Assembly (NCBI GenBank): GCA_002726515.1
Contig: PBTE01000120.1
Location: 1 to 37,284, forward strand
Source of the DNA: Planctomycetaceae bacterium
Lineage (GTDB): Bacteria; Planctomycetota; Planctomycetia; Pirellulales; Pirellulaceae
Direction of reading: 5' to 3'
Length of the DNA stretch: 37,284 nt
Made by a program: the position numbers and the translations under genes. The notes beneath the pieces are model-generated. The model was not told where the DNA came from, made no database searches, and saw nothing but the letters and a program-made list of their open reading frames with translations. Shown piece after piece: positions 18,501 through 26,779 of this stretch; position 1 is the stretch's first letter; each line of letters begins with the position of its first letter.

Positions 18501-21500
18501 CAGGTTCTTGGCGAGGGGAATCACGTACTCAAGAATATTTCCATTCAGCAGGCGATGTTTTTGCCCGACGGGGTGAGGCGACACGTTCAGTTGACCGTTT
18601 CACCTGAAATCGGTGGGCAGCGTCGTTTTGAAACATACAGTCGCACCAGTGACAGGGAAGACCCGCAGTCATCCTGGACATTACATGCCTGCGGGACTCT
18701 CGTTCCGGCACTGCAAGAGGCAGACCTTCCCCCGGATGTTGATTTAGACGCGGTGCGCGGACGTGTTGTGTCAAAAACCTCCCGCAGCGATTTCTATAAG
18801 CTGATTGAACAACGGGGGCTGGTTTACGGGCCAGCCTTTCAGGTGCTTGCCGACTTGCAGCGTTCCGAGTGCGACGCGTTAGCCCAGGTTGATCTGCCCG
18901 GGGCGGTTCAACGAGAAATGGAGTCGTATCAACTGCACCCGGTTCTCTTGGATGCGCTGTTCCAGTCAATGGCCGGCGCCGTTCCCCTGGAAGCAGACGG
19001 GTCTCACAGCCCGTACACCTACATGCCGACCGGAATCAAGTCGGCTGCCCTCCACAGGCCGCTTACGGACACGATGTACACCTATGCGGTCCGCACTTCC
19101 GAAGATGACACGCCCAGTCCGGAATTTGTGACCGGAGATGTGTTTTTAGTCGATGGGACGGGTCAGGTTCTGGTGGAACTGTCAGGAGTTCGGGTCCAAC
19201 GAGTGGGACGAAGCCAGGTACAGGATCAGCAGACGGATTTGCGAGACTGGTTGTACCAGATCGAATGGGTTGCCGAAAGAAACCATCAAGATCCGTTGCC
19301 GCAAGAACTCTCTGGATGCTGGTTAATTCTGGCCGACCGCCATGGAGTAGGAGCCCAATTGGCCGCCCAGTTGAGACGACTTGGTGCTGCAACGGTTTCG
19401 GTGCGTCGAGGTCGCGAGTTTGTCGGATGCGAGCCAACTGAACAAGAGGCCGACAGGGAGTTTCAGATCCGGTCTCTTGAGGGTTTCGACTATGCCAGTT
19501 TATTCGAGACGTGTTTTGGGGCAGGGCACCAAACCACGTGTTCGGGCGTGGTTGATTTATGGAATCTGGACATCGAGTCGACCGATGACTCTGCGACTGA
19601 AGCAATTTCTTCAGCCAGGGAATTCGGGTGTGCAAGTGCACTGCTGCTGCTCCAACAGTTGGCTCGATTCCGTTTTCCTAAACAGCCCCCGTTGTGGATC
19701 GTCACCGAGGGGGCTCAACCCGTTTTACCCGACGAGTCAGTATCAGGCGTCATGCAGTCGGCGGTTTGGGGCTTGGGACGCGTGGCTGCAATGGAGCATC
19801 CTGAACAAAAATGCAGCCTGCTGGATTTGGATCCCCATGTTTCACTCGACGAGAAAGCGCAGGCGTTGTTTCGGGAATTAGTCATTCCCGCCGACGAAGA
19901 TCAACTTGCTGTCCGGTCGGGCCGACGATACGTCGCGCGTCTGCAGCGGGGTCGCGATTTGCTCCCGCTCGACGAGACGGCCACATGTTCAACGACCAGT
20001 TCCATTCCGGACAATTCGGCTTTTCGGCTGCGACTGGGAACTCCCGGGAGCTTTGATTCATTGTGGTTCGAGGCAACACCTCGCGTTTTGCCGGCGGTAG
20101 GCCAGGTGGAGATCGAAGTTGCGGCTGCGGGCTTGAATTTCAGTGACGTGCTGAAAGCCATGGGACTCTATCCCGGGATCAAGGACGAAGTCGTACCTCT
20201 GGGAATCGAGTGTTCCGGTGTCATCACGGCCATAGGACCGGAAGTCGAACGTCTGTCAGTGGGTGATGAGGTGTTGGGAGTAGCACCCTACAGTTTTTCC
20301 TCTCACGCGATCAGCGCCGAATATGCCCTGGTGCCCAAACCGGCCAACCTGGATCACCAGCAGGCGAGCACCATTCCTGTGACTTTTCTGACGGCCTATT
20401 ACGGACTGATACGATTGGCTCAGCTTTCCCCGGGCGAACGGGTTTTGATTCACGCGGGTGCCGGCGGTGTGGGTCTGGCGGCCATACAGATCGCGCAGCA
20501 GGTGGGTGTCGAGATCTTTGCGACTGCTGGCAGTGAAGAAAAACGCGACTACCTTCGTTCGCTTGGAGTCGACCACGTGATGGACTCGCGCACGCTTGAA
20601 TTCGCGGATCAAATCATGGATGTCACTCATCGAGAGGGAGTAGACGTCGTACTGAATTCACTTCCCGGTGATGCTATCACGAAGAGCCTCGAGTCGTTGC
20701 GGGCCTACGGTCGTTTTCTTGAAATCGGCAAGACGGATATTTACCAGAATCGAATGATTGGACTGTTGCCTTTTCAGGATAACCTGTCCTACTTCGCCAT
20801 TGATCTGGATCGAATGCTGCGTCAGCGTCCCGATTACATCCGGCAGATGTTCGAGGATGTGATGGACGGGTTTGCCGCAGGAATTTATCAACCACTGGCC
20901 ATGACGCAGTTCTCGATTGATGACTGCGTGTCTGCTTTTCGTTTTATGGCCCAACGCAAGAACACGGGAAAAGTTGTCGTTTCCTTGGAAGACCGGGAGA
21001 TTGTTGATGATTCACAGGGCGTGGCTTCGAACAATCTTGTGCGACCGGATGGTACGTATCTCGTGACCGGTGGAACCGGGGCGTTGGGTTTGCGCGTGGC
21101 GAACTGGTTGTCAGAATGCGGGGCAGGCAGGGTGGTACTCATGTCACGTCGGCCACCGTCCACATCCGTTCAACTCGCCATTGATAAATTGTGCGGATCA
21201 GGAACTCAAGTGACGGTTTGCCAGGCTGATGTTTCGGATCTGCAGTTGCTGACCCGCAGTATTCAGTCGATCGGCCAGGAAGGAAAACCGTTACGTGGCG
21301 TGTTTCATGCGGCAGGAACATTGGCAGACGGGCTTCTGTTCGACATGGACCTGCCACAGTGGGACCGGGCCTTCGCACCCAAATTTTCAGGTGCCTGGAA
21401 TCTGCATCTGGCGACTCTGGACCAACCGCTTGATTTCTTTGTGATGTTCTCGTCGGTTGCAGCTGTTCTGGGGTCACCTGGACAAAGTAACTACGCAGCT

Positions 21501-23003
21501 GGAAATGCTTTCCTGGATGGGTTGGCTTCTTATCGGCGCGGTCAGGGTCTTGCGGCGACCGCCATCAATTGGGGGCCTTGGGCCGACTCGGGGATGGCCG
21601 CTGACACGACGAGCCCGGCGGAGATGCGGTCTCGGGGGATGAATTTGCTGAGTCCTGCAGCGTGTTTGAAAGTGATGGCAGACGCCTTACGGAAAAAGCT
21701 CACCAACGTTGCGGTGATGGACGTGCATTGGGCTGATACGTTTCGCTTGCTGTCTTCACGGCAACCAGCCCTGTTGCGTAATTTGTCCCAGGAGGCAGCA
21801 GCGGGAGCGGCGGAAACCGGCGGAAGTGCGGCAGACCATGAATTTCGGGATGAGCTTGGAGCACTCGACGCCGAGCAGCGACGAACCAAACTGAGTGCTT
21901 ACTTTGCAGATGAACTTGCCAACATCATGGGGATCGACCCGGATGAATTAGATCTGGAACAGCCGCTCACGAGTCTGGGGCTGGATTCGTTAATGGCAAT
22001 GGAGTTGAAGAACAAGATTGAGACGCGGTTGATGGTCAACCTGCCCATGGCTCGTTTCCTGGAAGGACCGAGTGTTAACGAGCTGGCGATTTTATCGGAC
22101 GAGTTGATTTCGGGCGATGGGTCGACGGATCTACGTGATCAAACAGAGTCAGCTGCTGCCCAAGAAAATGCGTGGGTTCCTCTGTTGGCTCTGCAAGCCA
22201 AGGGAAGCCAACCACCTTTGTTCTGTATTCACCCCGCAGGTGGTGATGTTCGCTGTTACTTTCACTTTGCCCGCCGGATGGGTGAGGAAAGACCAGTTTA
22301 TGTCTTGAGGGCTCGAGGGATCGATCAGGCGCTGCCACCCCATGAGTCAGTGCCCCTGATGGCTGCCGACTACCTTGCAGAGATTCGAACCATTCAGAAT
22401 AAAGGCCCTTATCACCTGGCCGGGTGGTCGACCGGTGGGATCTTCGCCTACGAGATGGTTCACCAGTTGCACCAGGAAGGGGTCGAAGTTGCGACATTAT
22501 TGATGATTGATTCGCCGACCCCGTCAATTTTTGCAGGGGTTGATCTGGCAGACGACGCGAAGTTTCTGGTAGATGTGATAAACTTTTCCAACTGGTTTGC
22601 CAATGCAAGCATGTCTGTTTCTTACGAGCAGCTCCGAGATCAAGAACCAGATCAAAGATTGCGTACGGTATTGGCCGAAGCCATCAAACACGAGGTTGTT
22701 CCCCCAGATGTCTCAACGGACCACATACGCCGGCTGATCGACGTTTGCCGGGCCCACTCGAAAGCGATCATCGATTATGTGCCACCCATGCTAGCACAGG
22801 AGTTGCATATCGTTCGTCCTGAGAAAGTTTCCGTGTTAGTAGAAGCGTCGGGGCAGGAAATTGCGGCTAACCTTGGATGGGATGAATACACGAAGAGTCG
22901 TATGAACTTTTATAACGTACCCGGGGATCACTTCAGTATGATGACAGGCGAGAATGCGGAACACCTGGCCCGCCTGGTAGAGAAGTGCCTGCAGGGTGGA
23001 TGA
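15558..23003 (+). CDS. Type I polyketide synthase, KS-AT-DH-psiKR-ER-KR-ACP-TE
   Basis: This is one complete reducing module of 2481 residues. KS (about 31-457) has Cys204 in DTACSSG, His339 in EAHGTG and His379 in NVGHLE. AT (561-895) has Ser654 in GHSVGE and HAFH, which predicts malonyl-CoA. DH (925-1213) has His959 in HxxxGxxxxP and Asp1132 in LLDALFQ. A structural pseudo-KR (about 1233-1480) precedes ER (1489-1802, AGAGGVGLAA). KR (1831-2065) has TGGTGALG, Ser1966 and Tyr1979, and its LAD motif suggests B-type stereochemistry. ACP (2112-2185) has Ser2144 in LGLDSL. TE (2220-2475) has Ser2291 in GWSTGG. There is no methyltransferase domain. All catalytic residues seen are intact. It would extend the acyl chain delivered by the FAAL, once or iteratively, and release it as acid or lactone. 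The ATG at 15558 is chosen over a TTG at 15543. Confidence 0.95.
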   Translation: MAEVARRLAGLSPAKRRLLEQRLKSRPEAAEPIAIVGMACRFPGAPDIGSFWRIIEEGIDATGEIPDSRWAVDQFYDPTGEQSGKMSTRWAGLIDGPDQFDPMFFGITPREANFMDPQQRLLLEVAWEAMEYGCLAPEKMGGSSTGVFVGIGGTDYSKIPSQFNDYYDHIEAYTGTGNALSIAANRLSYVFDFRGPSFAVDTACSSGLVGVHLAVQALRNRECDAALAGAVNMILSPETTIAFSRARMLSPDGKCRPFDASANGYVRGEGCGMLVLKRLTDAQRDGDSVLAVIRASAVNQDGRTSGITAPNALSQQSVLRAALSQAGLTPEQVSYIEAHGTGTPLGDPLEMQALSEVFRRHSADEPPCRVTSVKANVGHLETVSGIAGLIKVVLMLQRRRVPGQLHLEKLNPNITLEGTRLEIPTEVIDWESQGQPRIAGVSSFGFGGANTHVLVEEAQQLTSEQVESERPQHLLTVSAKTGTALQTQAGRFFEFLKIHTDVQLTDFCYSANIGRSDFNHRLAIVADSREQMLDRLQAAATGRQKAGVQIGQVRVSIRAKVAMVFTGQGSQYVGMGRELFESHPAFRETLEKLDESFRETTGHSLLRVLYQSNGDETSLHDTGYTQPALFAIEYALACLWRSWGVEPSIVLGHSVGEYVAACVAGVLSPEAGMKLIAHRARLMQLLPRDGSMAVLFTEPDRVTGELAGREEFVAVAAANGPQNTVISGKTSFVEQLVQQFQEVGVDSQLLPVSHAFHSPLMDPMLDEFERIASEFEFARPRIPMVSNVTGQLFTELPPDASYWRSHIRNTVRFADGMQCLSAQGVDAILEVGPTASLLGMGKRCLPQLEVAWLPSLRKGQDPWNVLLKSLAELYSLGTRIDWSGFDSLWNRQRVALPTYPFERSRHWYRDSVSTGEGLPVVCAGPELHPLIAAHLPTALDTTLFEAHLSSQAPAYLVDHQVQGSPVTPAAVYIEQALVAAQQVLGEGNHVLKNISIQQAMFLPDGVRRHVQLTVSPEIGGQRRFETYSRTSDREDPQSSWTLHACGTLVPALQEADLPPDVDLDAVRGRVVSKTSRSDFYKLIEQRGLVYGPAFQVLADLQRSECDALAQVDLPGAVQREMESYQLHPVLLDALFQSMAGAVPLEADGSHSPYTYMPTGIKSAALHRPLTDTMYTYAVRTSEDDTPSPEFVTGDVFLVDGTGQVLVELSGVRVQRVGRSQVQDQQTDLRDWLYQIEWVAERNHQDPLPQELSGCWLILADRHGVGAQLAAQLRRLGAATVSVRRGREFVGCEPTEQEADREFQIRSLEGFDYASLFETCFGAGHQTTCSGVVDLWNLDIESTDDSATEAISSAREFGCASALLLLQQLARFRFPKQPPLWIVTEGAQPVLPDESVSGVMQSAVWGLGRVAAMEHPEQKCSLLDLDPHVSLDEKAQALFRELVIPADEDQLAVRSGRRYVARLQRGRDLLPLDETATCSTTSSIPDNSAFRLRLGTPGSFDSLWFEATPRVLPAVGQVEIEVAAAGLNFSDVLKAMGLYPGIKDEVVPLGIECSGVITAIGPEVERLSVGDEVLGVAPYSFSSHAISAEYALVPKPANLDHQQASTIPVTFLTAYYGLIRLAQLSPGERVLIHAGAGGVGLAAIQIAQQVGVEIFATAGSEEKRDYLRSLGVDHVMDSRTLEFADQIMDVTHREGVDVVLNSLPGDAITKSLESLRAYGRFLEIGKTDIYQNRMIGLLPFQDNLSYFAIDLDRMLRQRPDYIRQMFEDVMDGFAAGIYQPLAMTQFSIDDCVSAFRFMAQRKNTGKVVVSLEDREIVDDSQGVASNNLVRPDGTYLVTGGTGALGLRVANWLSECGAGRVVLMSRRPPSTSVQLAIDKLCGSGTQVTVCQADVSDLQLLTRSIQSIGQEGKPLRGVFHAAGTLADGLLFDMDLPQWDRAFAPKFSGAWNLHLATLDQPLDFFVMFSSVAAVLGSPGQSNYAAGNAFLDGLASYRRGQGLAATAINWGPWADSGMAADTTSPAEMRSRGMNLLSPAACLKVMADALRKKLTNVAVMDVHWADTFRLLSSRQPALLRNLSQEAAAGAAETGGSAADHEFRDELGALDAEQRRTKLSAYFADELANIMGIDPDELDLEQPLTSLGLDSLMAMELKNKIETRLMVNLPMARFLEGPSVNELAILSDELISGDGSTDLRDQTESAAAQENAWVPLLALQAKGSQPPLFCIHPAGGDVRCYFHFARRMGEERPVYVLRARGIDQALPPHESVPLMAADYLAEIRTIQNKGPYHLAGWSTGGIFAYEMVHQLHQEGVEVATLLMIDSPTPSIFAGVDLADDAKFLVDVINFSNWFANASMSVSYEQLRDQEPDQRLRTVLAEAIKHEVVPPDVSTDHIRRLIDVCRAHSKAIIDYVPPMLAQELHIVRPEKVSVLVEASGQEIAANLGWDEYTKSRMNFYNVPGDHFSMMTGENAEHLARLVEKCLQGG

Positions 23004-23101
23004 AGTTAAGGAATCTACTAGTTGTTTTCAAGTGGGTGAAAAAATCCAAGTACGTCACTGATGGATTGGATGCACGCGACCCACAGGGCAAAGGATCTGC
23101 C

Positions 23102-24166
23102 ATGTTTCGGCCTTTTTCACTGTTTGGATTCGGCGAACAGAAAATGTTTCAACCAGTGATGTTTGTCACCGGTGCCACGGGGATGGTTGGCAGTTGTGTT
23201 GTCCGCAGGGCCTTGAGTGCGGGCTTCCGGGTTCGTGCGTTAGTTCGTCCCCGGACGGATTTGCGGGCCCTTGAGGAACTTCCCGTGGAAACGGTTCAGG
23301 GCGACCTGGCGGAGCCGTCATCTCTCGAAAACGTGCTCAGCGGTGTCGATGTTGTGGTGCACACTGCTGCCCATGTGGGCGACTGGGGACCGGCTGAAAA
23401 ATATCGAGCGATTAATGTGATTGCGTTGGAGCACTTGCTCACTGCCGCGCGTCGGGAAGGGCGGCTCAAGCGATGGATCCAGGTCAGCTCGCTGGGAGTC
23501 TACCCGGCGCGACATCATTATGGCACGGATGAATCGGAAATCGTCGATCTACAGGGTCTGGATGGGTACACTCGCACGAAGGCTGAAGCAGAAGTAATTG
23601 TAAACCAGCACATCCGGCAACATCAGCTGCCCGCAGTGATTGTGCGTCCGGGATTCATCTATGGACTGGGTGATCGTCATGTTGTACCGCGCTTGGCCGA
23701 GAGGTTGCGTGCCGGAAAAATGTGGCTCATCGGTTCTGGGAACCGGCTGTTGAACAACACCTACGTCGGTAATCTGGTCGACGCCATCATGCTTTCGATC
23801 CAGCGGGAACAAGTGCTGGGGCAGACCGTGAACATTCGCGACGGGCGGTTGGTAACCCGCAAGGAGTTCATCGGTGCCATTGCCGACTTTTTAAAGGTTC
23901 CTCACCCGCGGAGTATTCCGGAATGGGTGGCCCGTTCATTGGTGCGCCCTGTTGAGGGTTGGGCCCGACTTCGATCTGCCGGCGAGGCTCCCATAATCAC
24001 CCAGGCAAGGATCAAGTTCATGACGCTCAACCTCGAGTTTTCAATTGAAAAGGCGCAAAGTCTGCTGGGCTATAATCCTTCAGTTGATTTTCAGGAAGGT
24101 ATCAAAGAATCGCTCAGCGGGTCGGTTGCGACTGATGATACGAGCGAAACTTCAGCAGCTGCCTGA
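23102..24166 (+). CDS. Extended SDR: NAD(P)-dependent epimerase/3-beta-HSD-like
   Basis: This 354-residue short-chain dehydrogenase has the Rossmann motif TGATGMVGS near residue 22, the structural Ser in VSSLGVY, and an intact YTRTK catalytic pair (Tyr156, Lys160). Its C-terminal half resembles 3-beta-HSD and OleD-type reductases that act on bulky lipid substrates. The ATG at 23102 has AAAGGA about eight bases ahead. An alternative ATG at 23000 overlaps the PKS stop as ATGA and would add 34 residues with no visible fold. In either case it is co-directional with and close to the PKS. A role in reducing or epimerising a group on the released chain is inference. It is a distant paralogue of the SDR at 28857. 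Confidence 0.85.
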   Translation: MFRPFSLFGFGEQKMFQPVMFVTGATGMVGSCVVRRALSAGFRVRALVRPRTDLRALEELPVETVQGDLAEPSSLENVLSGVDVVVHTAAHVGDWGPAEKYRAINVIALEHLLTAARREGRLKRWIQVSSLGVYPARHHYGTDESEIVDLQGLDGYTRTKAEAEVIVNQHIRQHQLPAVIVRPGFIYGLGDRHVVPRLAERLRAGKMWLIGSGNRLLNNTYVGNLVDAIMLSIQREQVLGQTVNIRDGRLVTRKEFIGAIADFLKVPHPRSIPEWVARSLVRPVEGWARLRSAGEAPIITQARIKFMTLNLEFSIEKAQSLLGYNPSVDFQEGIKESLSGSVATDDTSETSAAA

Positions 24167-24181
24167 CAACACCACCCCGTC

Positions 24182-25363
24182 ATGCGCGTTCGCCAACTCA
24201 AAGCCTATCGACTTCGCTTGCCGTTGCGTCGACCAATTCGACATGCGTCGGCTTCCCGAACGGAAAGTGAAAATCTGCTGATTGGATGTACTTTGGAGGA
24301 TGGCACCGTCGGCTGGGGAGAGGGTGTGCCGCGGGACTACGTGACTGGCGAATCGGTGTCAGGTGCCCTGCAACAACTGGAATTATCGGACATCGGCCAG
24401 CAGCTTTTCCAGGACTGCGGGTCCTGGGAGGATGTCATCCATTTGTGCGAACATCTTGAAATTTTCCGGACCCCGGGTGACACTCGCGGGTGTTACGGCA
24501 ACGCACTGCGTTGCGCCCTGGAACTTTCTCTGTTGGATGCTTACGGCCGTTTATTCGAACAATCCGTCAGTGAAGTTGTTGCTCGAACTGCTTCCGAATT
24601 GAACCTTCAGAAAACACAGCGGCAGGTACGCTATTCAGGTGTCATCACTGCAGCCGCTCCGTGGAACGAACTTCGTTCCGCCTTGAAAATACGGGCTTAC
24701 GGATTTGCCCAGTGCAAAATCAAAGTGGGCATGCCCGGGATCGATGATGCAGACAGGCTGACTCGTTTGAGAAGGTGGTTGGGTCCCCGCATGGATCTCC
24801 GTCTGGATGCAAATGAAGCCTGGAAACCCGAAGAGGTAAAATCTCGCTTGCAGGCATTCTTGCTGCACCGCATCAGTGCTATTGAACAACCCGTTGCTCA
24901 TCAGGATGTCGATGTGTTGACCGAAATCCGGCGTGAGTTTCCAATTCGTCTGATGCTGGACGAATCGCTGACCAGTTCTTTGGACGCCTCCATGGCAATT
25001 CGTAAAGGGACCTGCGATTTGTTTAACATCCGTCTGTCGAAATGTGGCGGAATCTTCAACAGCCTGCGGTTGGTGGCCATGGCGCGCGACGCCGGTTTGG
25101 GTTACCAGCTGGGTTGCCATCCGGGAGAATCCGGAATTCTGTCAGCCGCGGGGCGGCATTTTGCAACAAACGTTACGAACCTCACTTATCTTGAGGGGTC
25201 CTACGACCGTCACGTCCTCGGCAGGTCGTTGACCGAAGAAGACATAACGTTTGGATACGGAGGCCGCGCTCCGGCTCTGCTTGGGCATGGGCTGGGAGTC
25301 GTTGTGAAACCGGATGCACTGAAACAGATGGCCGTGGCCTGTCAAAGTTATCAACTGAATTGA
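24182..25363 (+). CDS. Enolase-superfamily enzyme, MLE subgroup (racemase/epimerase or cycloisomerase)
   Basis: This 393-residue protein has the full active-site set of the muconate-lactonising subgroup: KIK (Lys179, Lys181), metal ligands Asp209 (LRLDANE), Glu235 (IEQPV) and Asp260 (MLDESL), and the opposing Lys287 (LSKCGG). The N-terminal capping domain covers about 1-130. This subgroup abstracts a proton next to a carboxylate. Members include dipeptide epimerases, o-succinylbenzoate synthase and N-acylamino acid racemase, which residues alone do not separate here. No menaquinone genes are nearby, which argues against o-succinylbenzoate synthase. It starts 15 bases after the SDR stop, so it is probably in the PKS transcript. 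A racemase or epimerase acting on an N-acyl amino acid would fit the GH3 gene downstream, but this is inference. Confidence 0.85.
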   Translation: MRVRQLKAYRLRLPLRRPIRHASASRTESENLLIGCTLEDGTVGWGEGVPRDYVTGESVSGALQQLELSDIGQQLFQDCGSWEDVIHLCEHLEIFRTPGDTRGCYGNALRCALELSLLDAYGRLFEQSVSEVVARTASELNLQKTQRQVRYSGVITAAAPWNELRSALKIRAYGFAQCKIKVGMPGIDDADRLTRLRRWLGPRMDLRLDANEAWKPEEVKSRLQAFLLHRISAIEQPVAHQDVDVLTEIRREFPIRLMLDESLTSSLDASMAIRKGTCDLFNIRLSKCGGIFNSLRLVAMARDAGLGYQLGCHPGESGILSAAGRHFATNVTNLTYLEGSYDRHVLGRSLTEEDITFGYGGRAPALLGHGLGVVVKPDALKQMAVACQSYQLN

Positions 25364-25454
25364 GTGCAACAAGGTGGAAGACGTTCGTTCGAGTACCTGG
25401 CAGGATGTTCCTCAGAATGCACGATCTGAAATTGGACAAAAAAGGAACTCATTC

Positions 25455-25478
25455 ATGAGCCGCAGGCCCGTTGTTTGA
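25455..25478 (+). other. Seven-codon leader ORF ahead of the hydrolase
   Basis: AAAGGA at 25441-25446 is an ideal eight bases ahead of an ATG that encodes MSRRPVV and stops at TGA 25476-25478. The hydrolase ATG at 25480 starts one base later and has no good ribosome site of its own. Translation of the leader would allow reinitiation at the hydrolase. The hydrolase frame is itself closed by a TGA at 25456, so the leader cannot be an N-terminal extension without a frameshift. Confidence 0.35.
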
Positions 25479-25479
25479 C

Positions 25480-26364
25480 ATGGTGCGATTCACAGAACAA
25501 CAACGTGACGTGCCCGAAGAGAACTCTATCATTCCTTCGATCGAGCACTTTCAGGCGGAGGACGGGTATCAACTCGCTGTGCGCCGTTGGAGGGCTGCCA
25601 ACCCAGTCAGCCAGGTTGTATGCCTGCATGGTATTGTCAGTCACGGTGGGTGGTATGTGGACAGTTGTGAACATCTGGCGAGATCCGGGTCAGACGTTTA
25701 TTTTCTCGATCGTCGAGGATCGGGGCTGAACATGCAGGCACGTGGCGACGTGGATTGTTTTCAGACCTGGATATCCGATGTTGAGCGATTTCTGGGCAGT
25801 TTACGATCGAACCTGCCCCGGATCTTGTTGGGGATCAGCTGGGGTGGCAAATTGGGTACAGCGGTTGCCGGACGACAACCCGGGCTGGTCGATGCCCTGG
25901 GTTTGTTGTGTCCCGGGCTGGTTGCACGGCGCGGGCCTCGTCCCTGGCAGCGTGCGTTCCTGTATGGTGTTGGAAGTCTGCCGTACCTCAGCCAGCAGAA
26001 GGTCTCCATTCCGTTGCGTGATCCCTCGTTGTTCACCGATACGAAAGGCTGGAAAACATACATCGGGCAAGACCCTCTGGCTCTCCGAAAAATCACTCTG
26101 CGATGTGCTCTGGCCGACTGCCAACTGACTCATTATGCGCACGCTTGTTGCGATCGGATTCAGTGTCCCTTGTTGTTGGTCCTGGCCGGCAGGGACCGAA
26201 TCATTGCGAACGAGGCAGTGCATCGACTCATTACTGGGTCCGGTGAGACGAACACGACCGTCATCGAGTACGAACAGGCGAGTCACACACTCGAGTTTGA
26301 CCCCTGCGTAGACAGGTATCAAAAGGACTTGGCCTCCTGGATACGGGGTGCGTCGCGAGTCTGA
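25480..26364 (+). CDS. Alpha/beta hydrolase, monoacylglycerol-lipase/serine-aminopeptidase-S33 type
   Basis: This 294-residue soluble hydrolase shows the complete catalytic triad: Ser120 in GISWGG, Asp239 in AGRDRI and His269 in SHTLEF. The oxyanion region is CLHGIVSHGG. The arrangement fits the S33/monoacylglycerol-lipase branch (esters or amides of medium size). The start is uncertain between the ATG at 25480 and a TTG at 25471; the strong upstream ribosome site belongs to a seven-codon leader. It follows the enolase-family gene by 117 bases on the same strand. Possible jobs are editing stalled chains, ester hydrolysis or transacylation of the PKS product; none is proven. Confidence 0.85.
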   Translation: MVRFTEQQRDVPEENSIIPSIEHFQAEDGYQLAVRRWRAANPVSQVVCLHGIVSHGGWYVDSCEHLARSGSDVYFLDRRGSGLNMQARGDVDCFQTWISDVERFLGSLRSNLPRILLGISWGGKLGTAVAGRQPGLVDALGLLCPGLVARRGPRPWQRAFLYGVGSLPYLSQQKVSIPLRDPSLFTDTKGWKTYIGQDPLALRKITLRCALADCQLTHYAHACCDRIQCPLLLVLAGRDRIIANEAVHRLITGSGETNTTVIEYEQASHTLEFDPCVDRYQKDLASWIRGASRV

Positions 26365-26418
26365 TGGAGACGGAAGCAACCGGTCTAAAAATTCGGACTT
26401 TCAATCAAGGCAGATCTG

Positions 26419-26550
26419 ATGAGTGATATGCAGGAACAGATGTCGGGCGAAGCAAAACGTCTGTTGGAAAATCTGCCGGCGCCTTCGGACTATTCCGAGG
26501 TGAAGGCATTGACGCCGGAAGAGCTTGAGGCGCTGACACTCGAGCAGTAA
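26419..26550 (+). CDS. Small acidic 43-residue ORF
   Basis: AAGG sits eight bases ahead of an ATG opening MSDMQEQMSGEAKRLLE, and the frame ends with KALTPEELEALTLEQ and TAA at 26548-26550. Codon choice looks like a real gene (G/C-rich third positions). It is co-directional with and 54 bases after the hydrolase. The same frame continues beyond the stop with coding-like sequence, so this is either a genuine small protein or the 5' part of a decayed gene. Confidence 0.35.
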   Translation: MSDMQEQMSGEAKRLLENLPAPSDYSEVKALTPEELEALTLEQ

Positions 26551-26730
26551 AAGTGTTGGGATTCGCGCTATATTGAGGGCGACTTGATGTGCGTTTGTGA
26601 CGCGACATCCTCTGCGGACAAAATCCGACAGATGCCTGTGACAGACTGTCCGAAGTTGCTCGACTCGGATGCCGAGTTGGATGATCTGTCATGCCGGCGG
26701 TCAAGCATGGAAGATGAGGAGTTATTCTAA
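26419..26730 (+). pseudogene. Probable decayed gene with in-frame stop
   Basis: One frame from 26419 reads 43 codons, TAA (26548), then 59 further sense codons, then TAA (26728). It continues coding-like for about 18 more codons into the 3' end of the convergent GH3 gene. The second part contains RYIEGDLMCVCDATSSADKIRQ-like sequence. This faintly recalls the 'SYV..D..YCVY.A.deeaIReH' stretch of DUF4242 (SCO4226-like nickel-binding) proteins, but the spacing to the ALTPEEL part is too short, as if a segment were lost. The DUF4242 link is weak. Alternatives are two unrelated small ORFs or a sequencing error. Confidence 0.4.
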
Positions 26731-26779
26731 TTCCGCGAGCATGTCGATGCGGGCCGGGCACCTGGCGTGAAACGCGAGA

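Noticed and set aside
15558-23003. Olefin-synthase (Ols-type) terminal alkene pathway
   Set aside because: The FAAL-PKS-TE order is similar, but no sulfotransferase domain lies before the TE and the module carries DH and ER as well.
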